Of a stretch of DNA of 64,000 nucleotides, positions 9,894-27,002 are shown piece by piece. How positions within the stretch are numbered: position 1 is the stretch's first letter; every line of letters begins with the position of its first letter. A program made the translations under genes and the position numbers. Source of the stretch: Serratia quinivorans (GTDB lineage Bacteria; Pseudomonadota; Gammaproteobacteria; Enterobacterales; Enterobacteriaceae); contig NZ_CAMKGL010000003.1 of NCBI RefSeq assembly GCF_946227985.1, positions 186,001-250,000 of the forward strand. Direction: 5' to 3'. The notes under the pieces were generated by a model, which was given only the letters and a program-made list of their open reading frames with translations, was not told the origin of the DNA and ran no database searches.

Positions 9894-10832
9894 TCAAAAC
9901 AGTGCGCAAGGGCGATATTGCTGCTTTTCTGCCAATGCGCTGCCCTGGCCGCCATGGCGCTGCAGATAGCCCCCCACCGCCTGCATGCCGTTCCACCGGT
10001 TTTCGCACCATAATGGTGCCAACAGCGTCGGTCGGCGTGCGCTGGCAGAGATACGGTGATACACCACCTCTTTCGGCGTATGGCGGATCATCTCGCCGGC
10101 GCTGCAGGCATACTCTTCGAGCGCCAGCTCTGGCAAGCGCCCAGCCTGCCAGGCCCGCGCCAGGGTGCTGCCGGTCACGATATGCAGCGGGTGCAGCTTG
10201 ATGCCGTCCACGCCGCTGTCCACCACCTGTTGCAGGGTCGCCAGATGGTCGGCGGCCGTTTCCCCGGGCAGCCCGACAATCAGGTGGCTGCAGACCTTCA
10301 ACCCGCGTTCACGTGCCAGCCGGGCGGTGTGCTGATAACAGGAGAAATCATGGCCGCGATTGATACGTTTCAGAGTTTTATCGTGCGCGGTTTGTAGCCC
10401 CAACTCCAGCCACACCTCATAGCCCTGTTCAAGGTAACCTGCCAACAGATCCAGCGCGGTGGGCGGCACACAGTCCGGGCGCGTGCCGACGCAGATCCCG
10501 ACCATATCCGCCTGCGCCAGCGCCTGCCGATACATCTGCGCCAGCAGGCTCACTTCGGCATAAGTACTGGTATAAGCCTGGAAATAGGCCAGATAGCGCT
10601 TGGCGCGATTGACCCTGACCGCCTGCAGCGCCAACTGCTCGGCGATACTTTGCTGCTGCATCTGTTCATCGGCGAAAGAGGCCACATTGCAAAAGGTACA
10701 GCCGCCGCGCCCAAGCGTGCCATCGCGGTTCGGGCAACTGAAACCGCCATGCAGCGTGAGTTTATGGATCTTTTCACCGTAGCGGCGCTGAAGATCGGCG
10801 CCAAACATATTGACTAATTGCGGCAACTGCAT
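9894..10832 (-). CDS. yhcC: TIGR01212-family radical SAM protein YhcC
   Basis: A 312-residue radical SAM protein starting MQLPQLVNMFGADLQRRYGE; an upstream in-frame start adds 32 residues without homology and is rejected. The cluster motif is CPNRDGTLGRGGCTFC (Cys at about residues 33, 46 and 49), the spaced cysteine pattern of this Elp3-like subfamily. The HPLHIV and HRISASARRPTLLAPLWCENRW segments are family hallmarks. The reaction is unknown; tRNA modification is often suspected from the Elp3-like fold. It is upstream of arcB on the same strand and divergent from gltB, as in E. coli. Confidence 0.93.
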   Translation of the reverse strand: MQLPQLVNMFGADLQRRYGEKIHKLTLHGGFSCPNRDGTLGRGGCTFCNVASFADEQMQQQSIAEQLALQAVRVNRAKRYLAYFQAYTSTYAEVSLLAQMYRQALAQADMVGICVGTRPDCVPPTALDLLAGYLEQGYEVWLELGLQTAHDKTLKRINRGHDFSCYQHTARLARERGLKVCSHLIVGLPGETAADHLATLQQVVDSGVDGIKLHPLHIVTGSTLARAWQAGRLPELALEEYACSAGEMIRHTPKEVVYHRISASARRPTLLAPLWCENRWNGMQAVGGYLQRHGGQGSALAEKQQYRPCALF

Positions 10833-11525
10833 AATCTTGGGAGTCTCTGTGCTCAAAGCCCGTGATGCTAATAAGAAACGGCTTTTCCCGCGATGACAGA
10901 GATCAACGCTTTCCCCGCAAGGCTTCACCAGGCATAACTATTCATTATAAATGCAAATAAAATCACTCCGGCCAAGATGAATTTTTCTTATCCTCACGCA
11001 ACCGTTCACGTCAATATGACAAAGCGATGAAAAATAGTTATAAACAACAAAAAAGAATGACTTATTAGAATAAAACTCTGACATTCCCACCCGCACTAGC
11101 ATGGTGCAGAGATTCAGGCGTTGCACTATAGTGAGACAGCTCACATTTCTCCGGGGGTTACTGCTCTCCTGCACAAGCTCAAAAACTGATATAACATGTT
11201 AAATATCAATTAATTGACCGTAAGAAATCCCATAAGAAACCCCCTTAGGCCTATAGTTGACCTGCGTATTCTTTCTCGCTAAGTTGGAAGTCCGCTGGAA
11301 GCTTTCTGGACGGGCAAACGTCTCGTCATATTTATGCAGTAATTTAAGACTCCCTCTTAAAACAAGTCATTTACCACTTGTGAGAACCGTCACGAGAGGC
11401 CATTAACGGAGGGCGGAAAAGCAGATCGGCGCTATTAACCTTGCTGATTGGACTTCTGCCTGAAATTAAGAAGCCGCTCGCAGTGGGTTGTGAGAGTCAC
11501 GCAGAGCCTGGGGAGGTTCACTGAT
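10833..11525 (+). promoter_or_regulatory. gltB control region with CRP-like site and candidate promoters
   Basis: This is the long (about 690-bp) non-coding gap between yhcC and gltB. It is AT-rich in its left half. A near-perfect CRP palindrome, AGTGA-N6-TCACA, lies at 11130-11145 (centre 11137.5). A -10-like TATAAC at 11190-11195 would place a start near 11202, putting the CRP site near -65, which resembles my recollection of the E. coli gltB layout. A second candidate is TTGACC (11257-11262), 17-bp spacer, TAAGTT (11280-11285). A strong GGGGAGG ribosome site precedes the ATG at 11526. The start site is not determined. No coding sequence in the gap is convincing. Confidence 0.55.
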
Positions 11526-17415
<5,890 letters not shown>

Positions 17416-17436
17416 TCTTCCGCCAGCTTTTCCCCA

Positions 17437-17474
17437 AAGGGCCCGCAGGTGATCTGTCGGGCCCTTCGTTTTTT
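17437..17474 (+). terminator. gltBD terminator
   Basis: A 9-bp stem, AAGGGCCCG (17437-17445) with CGGGCCCTT (17458-17466), is followed by a T-rich tail at 17469-17474. Confidence 0.9.
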
Positions 17475-17597
17475 CCGCCGCATCCACACGCTTTGTAACA
17501 ACCTCCCCCACAGCGCAACGCCTGAAGCGCTATAGTATTCAGTCAGCATCACTGAGAGGCGCGGTCGTGCCTGATATTTTGATAAGGATAGTTCACC

Positions 17598-18077
17598 ATG
17601 AAATTGCCTATTCCCTTGTTAACCGGCGCACTGCTGGTTGTCAGCTTCAACTCACTGGCTTCATCACTGGATCCGCAAGAAGTGGGTTACAATATTGAAG
17701 CACGCGGTGCGGCACCGGTCGTCGCCCAACTGGCCAAGTCTGGTCAACTGGCGGCGGTAGAAAACAGCATAAAACTGGGTGACGACAGCTGGATCGCGCT
17801 GGCTCCCAAACTGGCCAATGGCGGCAACCCCGCCTTCACCACCGGCATTAAATCCGCCCTGTCCTTTGCATTGGCCTACAACCCGGCCGCGGTGCTGCAT
17901 GCTCTCGACAAGGGCAATAACCTGCCAATCAACGACATCTGTACCGCTCCCCCTGAAGTGCAAGGCGACACAGCCATTACCTCGTTTAAACAGCGCGCGA
18001 CCCACGCACTCACCACGGTGCGTATCGGTGACCTCAGCGCCCCGCGTGATGCCTGTATTGCGTCACTGAAAAGCTGA
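17598..18077 (+). CDS. Uncharacterised exported small protein
   Basis: A 159-residue protein that I do not recognise. It starts with a clear Sec signal peptide (MKLPIPLLTGALLVVSFNSLAS, cleavage near residue 22). The mature chain is alpha-helical in character, with A/L-rich stretches (APVVAQLAKSGQLAAVENSI, SALSFALAYNPAAVLHALDK) reminiscent of helical repeats. It has two cysteines, Cys near 114 and near 153 (NDICTAPP and RDACIASL), which could pair in the periplasm. It is monocistronic, with TATAGT at 17531-17536 as a possible -10 box and a bidirectional terminator behind it. It sits between gltD and sspB. Confidence 0.85.
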   Translation: MKLPIPLLTGALLVVSFNSLASSLDPQEVGYNIEARGAAPVVAQLAKSGQLAAVENSIKLGDDSWIALAPKLANGGNPAFTTGIKSALSFALAYNPAAVLHALDKGNNLPINDICTAPPEVQGDTAITSFKQRATHALTTVRIGDLSAPRDACIASLKS

Positions 18078-18100
18078 GGATTTCCCGGAGCGCAAGCCAT

Positions 18101-18127
18101 AAAAAAAGGTCGCCGAAGCGACCTTTA
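18101..18127. terminator. Bidirectional terminator between the exported protein and sspB
   Basis: The hairpin AAAGGTCGC-CGAA-GCGACCTTT is flanked by a long A-run on the left and Ts on the right, so it can serve both convergent genes. Confidence 0.88.
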
Positions 18128-18145
18128 CTGTTCACCGCTGCGGGA

Positions 18146-18643
18146 TTATTTCACCACGCGCAGTGCCGGGCGGCCACCACGTGGTGGCGGTGGCGGCTCA
18201 TCGTCCGGATCGTTACCTTCATCCAGATCGGGGCGATCGCCATCAATCACCGACATCAGGCTTTCCGAAGGGATCGTCTCATTGTCCAAACCTTCAAACG
18301 TGCCTTCCGCTTCATAAGCGGCTTCCGGTTCGAACATGGTGCCTGCGCCGTTCTCACGGGCATAAATCGCCAGCACCGCAGCCATTGGCACCGAGACTTC
18401 ACGCGGTACGCCACCGAAACGTGCGTTGAAATGCACTTCGTCGTTACCTAACTCCAGGCTGCCCACTGCACGCGGCGCGATGTTCAGAACGATCTGACCA
18501 TCACGGGCGAATTCCATAGGCACCAGTACGTCAGGACGTGTCACATCCACCACCAGGTGCGGTGTCAACTGATTGTCCAGCAGCCAGTCATAGAACGCTC
18601 GCAGCAGATACGGACGGCGCGGAGTCATCTGAGACATATCCAT
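18146..18643 (-). CDS. sspB: ClpXP protease specificity-enhancing factor SspB
   Basis: A 165-residue adaptor that delivers ssrA-tagged and other substrates to ClpXP. The folded substrate-binding domain (residues 1 to about 115, with PRRPYLLRAFYDWLLDNQLTPH and IVLNIAPRAVGSLELGNDEV) is followed by an acidic, low-complexity linker and the conserved C-terminal ClpX-docking tail GGRPALRVVK. It is 5 bp downstream of sspA in the usual sspAB operon. Confidence 0.97.
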   Translation of the reverse strand: MDMSQMTPRRPYLLRAFYDWLLDNQLTPHLVVDVTRPDVLVPMEFARDGQIVLNIAPRAVGSLELGNDEVHFNARFGGVPREVSVPMAAVLAIYARENGAGTMFEPEAAYEAEGTFEGLDNETIPSESLMSVIDGDRPDLDEGNDPDDEPPPPPRGGRPALRVVK

Positions 18644-18648
18644 AACGC

Positions 18649-19290
18649 TTAGCCCCGAGTCTGCAGGCGCATTTCGCGCTCGGCTTCGGTCAGGGAGGCC
18701 AGGAAGGCGTCACGCTCGAATACGCGAGTCATGTAGCCTTTCAGCTCTTTGGAACCGGCACCGCTCAGTTCAATGCCCAACTGCGGCAAACGCCACAGCA
18801 GCGGCGCCAGGTAGCAATCCACCAGGCTGAACTCTTCGCTCATGAAGTACGGAGTCTGACCAAAGATAGGGGCAATCGCCAGCAGTTCTTCGCGCAGTTG
18901 ACGGCGAGCTGATTCAGCTTCCTGGCCGTTGCTCTGCTCGATTTTGTACATCAGCGAATACCAGTTTTTCTCGATACGCAGCATCATCAGGCGGCTCTCA
19001 CCACGAGCAACCGGGTAGACCGGCATCAATGGTGGGTGCGGGAAACGCTCATCGAGGTATTCCATGATGATACGGGATTCATACAGGGTCAGTTCGCGAT
19101 CGACCAGGGTAGGCACCGTCTGGTACGGGTTGAGGTCAATCAGATCCTGCGGCAGGTTATCCAACTCAACCTGCTCAATCTCAACGCTGACACCTTTCTC
19201 CGCCAGTACGATACGTACTTGATGGCTAAAAATGTCGGTCGGGCCAGAGAACAGCGTCATTACCGAACGTTTGTTGGCAGCGACAGCCAT
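18649..19290 (-). CDS. sspA: Stringent starvation protein A SspA
   Basis: A 213-residue glutathione-S-transferase-fold protein that binds RNA polymerase and supports acid and stationary-phase survival, partly by lowering H-NS. It starts MAVAANKRSVMTLFSGPTDI; four upstream codons are excluded. The surface motif around residues 84-86 (PHP in DERFPHPPLMPVYPVARG) is intact. It heads the sspAB operon, and the 335 bp between it and rpsI hold its promoter and the rpsI terminator. Confidence 0.97.
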   Translation of the reverse strand: MAVAANKRSVMTLFSGPTDIFSHQVRIVLAEKGVSVEIEQVELDNLPQDLIDLNPYQTVPTLVDRELTLYESRIIMEYLDERFPHPPLMPVYPVARGESRLMMLRIEKNWYSLMYKIEQSNGQEAESARRQLREELLAIAPIFGQTPYFMSEEFSLVDCYLAPLLWRLPQLGIELSGAGSKELKGYMTRVFERDAFLASLTEAEREMRLQTRG

Positions 19291-19565
19291 GAAAACCTCC
19301 AAGTTATCTAGAAAATACTGCGAATAGCCAACTGACAGGCTGCTATCCTGAATGATCTTGACCGCAGGCCAGCAACTTGCAGCGAAACCTTAGGTCATAA
19401 AAACGGCCTCGGAGGTAGACTGATAACTGCTGCATGGCGAACAGGCGCAAAAGTGGATGATAGTTTACCAGATTTTGCTTGTTTTGTGGGGGCTGTGCGG
19501 TGATTTCGTATTGAATTGTCTGATATACCAAAGATTTTAGTAGCGACAAGTTGATTTTCAGGCAT

Positions 19566-19596
19566 AAAAAAACCCGGTGAAGCACCGGGTTTTTGG
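19566..19596 (-). terminator. rplM-rpsI terminator
   Basis: The stem AACCCGGTG/CACCGGGTT (19571-19579 with 19583-19591) has A and T runs on both sides, so on the minus strand it ends the rplM-rpsI transcript 30 bp after the rpsI stop codon. Confidence 0.9.
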
Positions 19597-19626
19597 CGTA
19601 AATTCCACTGCCGAGGCAGTAAAAAA

Positions 19627-20022
<396 letters not shown>

Positions 20023-20034
20023 CTATAATCCCGA

Positions 20035-20638
<604 letters not shown>

Positions 20639-20700
20639 GAGAAGTCGCTCACAAAGATCGAACGCTTTTTGAATAGAAACGCAATTAAACGCCAATGGCA

Positions 20701-20734
20701 GAAAACCGGGGACGCCAGTGGCCTGGGTCCCCGG
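20701..20734 (-). terminator. zapE terminator
   Basis: On the minus strand CCGGGGAC pairs with GTCCCCGG (20734-20727 with 20713-20706), with a second inner stem in the loop and TTTT after it. It lies 4 bp past the zapE stop codon. Confidence 0.85.
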
Positions 20735-20738
20735 GACG

Positions 20739-21866
20739 TCACGGCAGATGCGGCAACTTCAGATACTCCTCGCTCTGCATTTCTTGCAGCCGCGACAGAC
20801 AACGCTGGTACTCGAACTTCAACCGCTCGCCCTGGTAGATATCGAACATCGAGGCTTCAGCAGCGATCACCAGTTTGACGTGACGTTCGTAAAATTCATC
20901 GACCAATGCCAGGAAGCGACGCGCGGTATTTTCCTTCAGCGGCCCCATCACTCGCACATTATACAGGATCACACTGTGGTACAGGCGCGACAGTGCAATA
21001 TAGTCCAACTGGCTACGTGCCTCTTCGCACAACGTGTGAAAATCGACCGCCAGCACGCCGTCTACCGCGTTGATCGCCTGCAACGGCCGATGATTGATCT
21101 GTAATACCGGCGCCGCCTCCCCTTGCTTGCCGGCCAGCCTCACAAACATCCGGTCCATGGTCAGCTGGGTCTGTTCATCAAGCGGCGTCAGATACAAATG
21201 CGCCTGGGTCAAGGTGCGCAGGCGATAATCAATGCCGGCGTCGACGTTCATCACGCCACAGAATTCGTTAATCAGATCGATCGCCGGCAGGAAGCGCGCC
21301 CGCTGCAGGCCGTTACGGTACAAATCGTTCGGCGGAATATTGGAGGTTGCCACCAGCGTAATGCCTCGGGCAAACAGCGCCTGCAACAATGTAGCCAACA
21401 GCATCGCGTCAGTGATATCGGAAACGAAAAACTCGTCGAAACACAGCACGTCGGTCTGCGCCTTAAATCCATCAGCGATGATTTCAAGTGGGTTTTCCTG
21501 CCCCTGCAGTTCGGTCAGCTCTTCGTGCACCCGCAGCATAAAGCGGTGGAAATGCAGCCGCAGCTTGCGCTCCCCCGGCAGGCTATAGAAGAACATGTCC
21601 ATCAGCCAGGTCTTGCCGCGCCCAACGCCGCCCCACATATATAAACCCTGGACCGGACGCTGCTGAGTCGTTTCACTTCTCTTGCCCAGCCAGCGGTTCA
21701 GTTTGCCGCGCAGGCCCCCGGCCGGCGCACCGACAGCGGGCGTCTGCTGCAATGCCTGATAGATATGATCCAGTTGAGTCACGGCCTTCAATTGGACCTC
21801 ATCGGCCTGGTATTCTCCCGCAGCAAGCAGCCGCTGGTAGCGTGATAACGGTGATTGTGCCTGCAT
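20739..21866 (-). CDS. zapE: Cell division ATPase ZapE (AFG1/YhcM family)
   Basis: A 375-residue AAA-type ATPase that joins the division site late and destabilises FtsZ polymers in the presence of ATP. Walker A is GGVGRGKT (residues 79-86) and Walker B is DVLCFDEFF (about 139-147), with the AFG1-type Arg-containing SNIPPNDLYRNGLQRARFLP further on. Length and termini match E. coli. It is divergent from zapG. Confidence 0.96.
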   Translation of the reverse strand: MQAQSPLSRYQRLLAAGEYQADEVQLKAVTQLDHIYQALQQTPAVGAPAGGLRGKLNRWLGKRSETTQQRPVQGLYMWGGVGRGKTWLMDMFFYSLPGERKLRLHFHRFMLRVHEELTELQGQENPLEIIADGFKAQTDVLCFDEFFVSDITDAMLLATLLQALFARGITLVATSNIPPNDLYRNGLQRARFLPAIDLINEFCGVMNVDAGIDYRLRTLTQAHLYLTPLDEQTQLTMDRMFVRLAGKQGEAAPVLQINHRPLQAINAVDGVLAVDFHTLCEEARSQLDYIALSRLYHSVILYNVRVMGPLKENTARRFLALVDEFYERHVKLVIAAEASMFDIYQGERLKFEYQRCLSRLQEMQSEEYLKLPHLP

Positions 21867-22097
21867 CTGTTCGATGTTCCTTCACAACGCTTAGAAATTA
21901 TTTAGCCCATTTTCGCGGCAACTTTGGGTGGCTTCGCGCCCTTATCGCTACAAATACCCGCTCAAGGAGGCGCTAAAAACCCTGAAGAAATCAGGTCATG
22001 GCTCATCAGGATTCCACTCGGACAAGGTTAACGGTTATAGTGGATATTATTAAGTGAAAAATCCCTGCGGAACAACGAAGTCAAAATAGGAGTCATC

Positions 22098-22499
22098 ATG
22101 ACCTGGGAGTATGCGCTGATTGGTTTGGTGGTCGGTATCGTCATTGGTGCGGTAGCGATGCGTTTTGGTAACCGTAAATTACGTCAACAACAAGTTTTGC
22201 AGAACGAGTTGGACAAGAGCAAAACCGATCTTGAAGAGTATCGCCAAGAGCTGGTCGGCCACTTTGCCCGCAGTGCTGAACTGCTGGACAATATGGCACG
22301 CGACTATCGTCAGCTGTATCAGCACATGGCGAAAAGCTCCAACAACCTGCTGCCGGACTTGCCAATGCAGGAAAACCCGTTCCGCTATCGCCTGACCGAA
22401 GCCGAAGCGGATAACGATCAGACGCCGGTAGAGATGCCGCGCGATTATTCTGAAGGCGCATCAGGCCTGCTGCGTGGCGAACGTCCGCGCCGCGACTAA
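22098..22499 (+). CDS. zapG: Z-ring/envelope protein ZapG (YhcB, DUF1043)
   Basis: A 133-residue inner-membrane protein: one N-terminal membrane helix (YALIGLVVGIVIGAVAMRF, about 4-22), then a long charged coiled coil (RKLRQQQVLQNELDKSKTDL onward) and a disordered tail. YhcB/ZapG links cell-wall synthesis and division in E. coli. AGGAG before the ATG sets the start. A strong terminator follows. Confidence 0.95.
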   Translation: MTWEYALIGLVVGIVIGAVAMRFGNRKLRQQQVLQNELDKSKTDLEEYRQELVGHFARSAELLDNMARDYRQLYQHMAKSSNNLLPDLPMQENPFRYRLTEAEADNDQTPVEMPRDYSEGASGLLRGERPRRD

Positions 22500-22511
22500 A
22501 CGCTGTTCTTC

Positions 22512-22540
22512 GCCCGTGGGCCAGTCCCACGGGCTTTTGC
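22512..22540 (+). terminator. zapG terminator
   Basis: The perfect stem GCCCGTGGG/CCCACGGGC (22512-22520 with 22526-22534) is followed by TTTT. Confidence 0.9.
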
Positions 22541-22694
22541 TCCCCCATGCTTTTTCTTCTCCATGCCGAGCTATCCTTAAAGCTGGCGCCTGAGTGAACT
22601 TTTCGCGCAAATTCACGGTCTTACCCTTCACTATGGTATTGCTGCTGCATTATCATCACCCTTTCACCGGCAGGTATTGAGAGAGTTATAATCA

Positions 22695-24065
22695 ATGAAT
22701 AAAAAGTCGTTAATTCTTAGTGCATTGGCAATGAGTATTGGCCTCACACTGACCTCCGTACCGGCAGCCAACGCGGCGATGCCTGTCGCCGTGCAGGGGC
22801 AGCAGTTGCCAAGCCTGGCGCCGATGTTGGAAAAAGTATTGCCCGCTGTCGTCAGCGTGCATGTTGAAGGCACCCAGGTACAGCGGCAACAGCTCCCGGA
22901 AGAGCTCAAACGCTTCTTCGGCCCCGGCGGCCCTGGGCAGCAGCAAAGCTCACGCCCGTTTGAAGGGTTGGGCTCTGGCGTAATCATCGACGCCGCCAAA
23001 GGCTATGTGCTGACCAACAACCACGTGATCAACAACGCCGACAAAATCAGCGTGCAGTTGAATGACGGGCGTGAAGTGGATGCCAAGTTGTTGGGACGTG
23101 ACGAACAGTCCGACATCGCCCTGTTGCAACTCAGCGATGTGAAAAATCTGACCGCGATAAAAATGGCGGACTCCGATCAACTGCGGGTCGGCGACTTTGC
23201 CGTGGCCGTCGGCAACCCATTCGGCCTCGGCCAGACTGCGACTTCCGGTATTATCTCTGCACTGGGTCGTAGCGGTCTGAACCTGGAAGGGTTGGAAAAC
23301 TTCATTCAGACCGATGCTTCCATCAACCGCGGCAACTCCGGTGGCGCACTGGTTAACCTCAACGGTGAGTTAATCGGCATCAACACCGCCATTTTGGCAC
23401 CAAGCGGCGGCAATGTGGGTATCGGCTTTGCCATCCCGAGCAACATGGCGCAAAACCTCAGTCAGCAATTGATTGAATTTGGCGAAGTGAAACGCGGCCT
23501 GCTTGGCATTAAAGGCAGTGAAATGACCGCCGATATGGCCAAAGCCTTTAATACAGATGCCCAGCGTGGCGCCTTCGTCAGTGAGGTCCTGCCGAAATCT
23601 GCCGCTGCCAAGGCCGGTATCAAAGCCGGTGACATTCTGGTTTCTGTCGATGGCAAGTCGGTCAGCAGCTTCGCCGAACTGCGTGCCAAGGTCGGTACCA
23701 CAGCTCCTGGCAAAACCATCAAGGTTGGCTTGCTGCGCGACGGTAAGCCGCAGGAAGTTTCCGTCACCCTGGATAACAGTGAAGGTGCTTCCACCAATGC
23801 CGAAACGCTTTCTCCGGCTCTACAGGGCGTTTCACTGAGCAACGGAGCCATTCCAAGTGGCGACAAAGGCGTGAAGATCGACAGAGTCGATAAAGGTTCT
23901 GTAGCCGCGCAGGTCGGGTTGCAGAAAGACGATGTGATCATTGGCGTCAACCGTCAGCGCGTTGAAAACATCACGACCTTACGCAAGGTGCTGGAAGCCA
24001 AACCACCGGTGATGGCACTGAACATCGTGCGCGGCGGCGAAACCATTTATCTGCTGTTGCGTTAA
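22695..24065 (+). CDS. degQ: Periplasmic serine endoprotease DegQ
   Basis: A 456-residue HtrA protease with a signal peptide (cleavage after about residue 27, AANA) and catalytic triad His110 (LTNNHVINN), Asp140 (QSDIALLQL) and Ser215 (RGNSGGAL). Two PDZ domains follow (about 260-350 and 370-456). It degrades and chaperones misfolded periplasmic proteins. The loop after the first strand (QQLPEELKRFFGPGGPGQQ) is of DegQ length, shorter than in DegP. degS follows after about 95 bp on the same strand, as in E. coli. Confidence 0.97.
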   Translation: MNKKSLILSALAMSIGLTLTSVPAANAAMPVAVQGQQLPSLAPMLEKVLPAVVSVHVEGTQVQRQQLPEELKRFFGPGGPGQQQSSRPFEGLGSGVIIDAAKGYVLTNNHVINNADKISVQLNDGREVDAKLLGRDEQSDIALLQLSDVKNLTAIKMADSDQLRVGDFAVAVGNPFGLGQTATSGIISALGRSGLNLEGLENFIQTDASINRGNSGGALVNLNGELIGINTAILAPSGGNVGIGFAIPSNMAQNLSQQLIEFGEVKRGLLGIKGSEMTADMAKAFNTDAQRGAFVSEVLPKSAAAKAGIKAGDILVSVDGKSVSSFAELRAKVGTTAPGKTIKVGLLRDGKPQEVSVTLDNSEGASTNAETLSPALQGVSLSNGAIPSGDKGVKIDRVDKGSVAAQVGLQKDDVIIGVNRQRVENITTLRKVLEAKPPVMALNIVRGGETIYLLLR

Positions 24066-24083
24066 TCGGTAATTTGTTTAAAA

Positions 24084-24112
24084 ACCGGGCTCGGTGACAT
24101 ACTGCGCCCGGT
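24084..24112 (+). terminator. Weak hairpin between degQ and degS
   Basis: The stem ACCGGGC/GCCCGGT is followed only by ATTCT, so it may be a weak terminator or a 3'-end stabiliser for degQ mRNA. Confidence 0.45.
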
Positions 24113-24161
24113 ATTCTCATGCTATCCTCCGTGTATCTTTCATCTCACGTACTAAAACTCC

Positions 24162-25220
24162 ATGTTTGCTAAGCTCTTGCGTTCCATCGTTATTGGTTTA
24201 ATCGTTGCCGGCCTGCTGCTGGCCGCTCTGCCCGTGCTACGTTCTTCCAATACCCTGTTCGCAGAAAAACATGAAAGTACCCGTGATGAAACGCCGGTCA
24301 GTTACAACAAGGCGGTGCGCCGCGCCGCGCCTGCCGTGGTGAACATCTACAACCGCAATATGAATGGCGCCGCCAACGTTCTGTCTCTGGGATCTGGCGT
24401 GATCATGAATGAGCGCGGTTATATCCTGACCAATCGGCACGTAATCAAAGATGCGCAGCAAATCACCGTGGTATTGCAGGATGGCCGCCGCTACGAAGCG
24501 TTGCTGGTCGGCTCTGACAGTCTGACCGATCTGGCGGTGCTGAAGATAGATCCGGGCAACCTGCCGGTGATCCCCTACAACGATGCCCGCACCGCGCACG
24601 TGGGTGACATAGTGCTGGCGATCGGCAACCCCTATAATCTCGGCCAGACCGTCACTCAGGGGATCCTCAGTGCCACCGGTCGCATCAGTATGAGCACCAC
24701 CGGTCGCCAGACCTTTCTGCAGACCGATGCCTCGATTAACCGCGGCAACTCGGGCGGTGCGCTGGTCAACTCGCTGGGCGAGTTAATCGGCATCAATACC
24801 CTGACCTACGATAAAATCACCGACGGGGAAACGCCGGAAGGTTTGGGCTTCGCCATTCCCATCGAGCTGGCCACCAAGATTATGGACAAACTGATCCGTG
24901 ACGGCCGTGTCATCCGCGGTTATTTCGGTATTCAGGGTAAAGAGATTATCCCCCTGCGTTCGTCCAATTCCGGCATCGATCGCCTGCAGGGCATTATCGT
25001 GACTGAAATTACACCGAATGGCCCGGCAGGCAACGCCGGCTTCCATACCAACGACGTGATTATCAACGTCGATAACAAACCGGCCGTATCGGTGCTGGAA
25101 ACCATGGACCAGGTGGCGGAGATCCGCCCAGGCACTGAAATTCCGGTGATTGTGTTGCGCGAAGGCAAACGCATCACGTTGAAGATGACCGTGGGTGAAT
25201 TCCCGGAAGACAGCAATTAA
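24162..25220 (+). CDS. degS: Site-1 protease DegS (sigma-E stress sensor)
   Basis: A 352-residue inner-membrane-anchored HtrA protease that cleaves RseA when unfolded outer-membrane proteins bind its PDZ domain, starting the sigma-E cascade. The N-terminal helix (about residues 5-25) is an uncleaved anchor. The triad is His93 (LTNRHVIKD), Asp123 (LTDLAVLKID) and Ser197 (RGNSGGAL). A single C-terminal PDZ domain distinguishes it from degQ. It is convergent with murA. Confidence 0.97.
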   Translation: MFAKLLRSIVIGLIVAGLLLAALPVLRSSNTLFAEKHESTRDETPVSYNKAVRRAAPAVVNIYNRNMNGAANVLSLGSGVIMNERGYILTNRHVIKDAQQITVVLQDGRRYEALLVGSDSLTDLAVLKIDPGNLPVIPYNDARTAHVGDIVLAIGNPYNLGQTVTQGILSATGRISMSTTGRQTFLQTDASINRGNSGGALVNSLGELIGINTLTYDKITDGETPEGLGFAIPIELATKIMDKLIRDGRVIRGYFGIQGKEIIPLRSSNSGIDRLQGIIVTEITPNGPAGNAGFHTNDVIINVDNKPAVSVLETMDQVAEIRPGTEIPVIVLREGKRITLKMTVGEFPEDSN

Positions 25221-25245
25221 AAAGGGCCCGGCAACGCCGAGCCCT
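25219..25245 (-). terminator. murA terminator
   Basis: On the minus strand a stem built of AGGGC/GCCCT and CGGC/GCCG with one mismatch is followed by TTTTT. It ends murA about 50 bp past its stop codon and touches the degS end. Confidence 0.75.
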
Positions 25246-25292
25246 CCAATACTGCATTGCGCCGGGGTAACCAACCCCCGGCATCCAACAGA

Positions 25293-26570
<1,278 letters not shown>

Positions 26571-26607
26571 CTAAACTGACGCTGCCCGCCCCGCTGGGCA
26601 AACAGCC

Positions 26608-26862
26608 TTAAAATCCGTTGAGTTTGCGGTCTCGCTGCCACTCTTCTGGGGTGTACGCCTTGATCGACAAGGCATGGATCCGGTTGTCCGCAATGTATTC
26701 CATCAGCGGTGCATACACCGCCTGTTGTTTCTTGACGCGGCTCATGGCGGCAAACAGCTCGCCGACCACGATCACCTGAAAGTGGCTACCGTCACCGGTA
26801 ACATGTGCTTCATCCAGTGCCAATGCTCGCATCAGCACGTCTTTAATCTCGTTATTTTCCAT
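26608..26862 (-). CDS. ibaG: BolA-family protein IbaG
   Basis: An 84-residue BolA-family protein starting [14 protein letters not shown]; a longer frame upstream runs into the leader and is rejected. It keeps the BolA class II core [31 protein letters not shown], with His near residue 26. IbaG binds Fe-S clusters together with the monothiol glutaredoxin GrxD and is tied to acid stress. It sits 55 bp upstream of murA. Confidence 0.95.
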   Translation of the reverse strand: MENNEIKDVLMRALALDEAHVTGDGSHFQVIVVGELFAAMSRVKKQQAVYAPLMEYIADNRIHALSIKAYTPEEWQRDRKLNGF

Positions 26863-26937
26863 AGTATCCAGTTCTGCATCAAAAGGATCATAATCAGCCT
26901 GACATCTTAGTGGAATCAGACGTTTTCTTAAACTAAA

Positions 26938-26967
26938 GAAAAAGCCCCTGTCCAACAGGGGCTTTTT
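26938..26967 (-). terminator. mla operon terminator
   Basis: The stem AGCCCCTG/CAGGGGCT (26943-26950 with 26956-26963) has flanking A and T runs and separates mlaB from ibaG on the minus strand. Confidence 0.9.
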
Positions 26968-27002
26968 GCGGAAAAACCGTCTTTGGCCAGTCGAAAGTCG
27001 GG

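Noticed and set aside
11448-11525. Upstream extension of gltB by 26 codons
   Set aside because: No ribosome site at 11448, while GGGGAGG precedes the ATG at 11526; the extension does not resemble the E. coli N-terminus.
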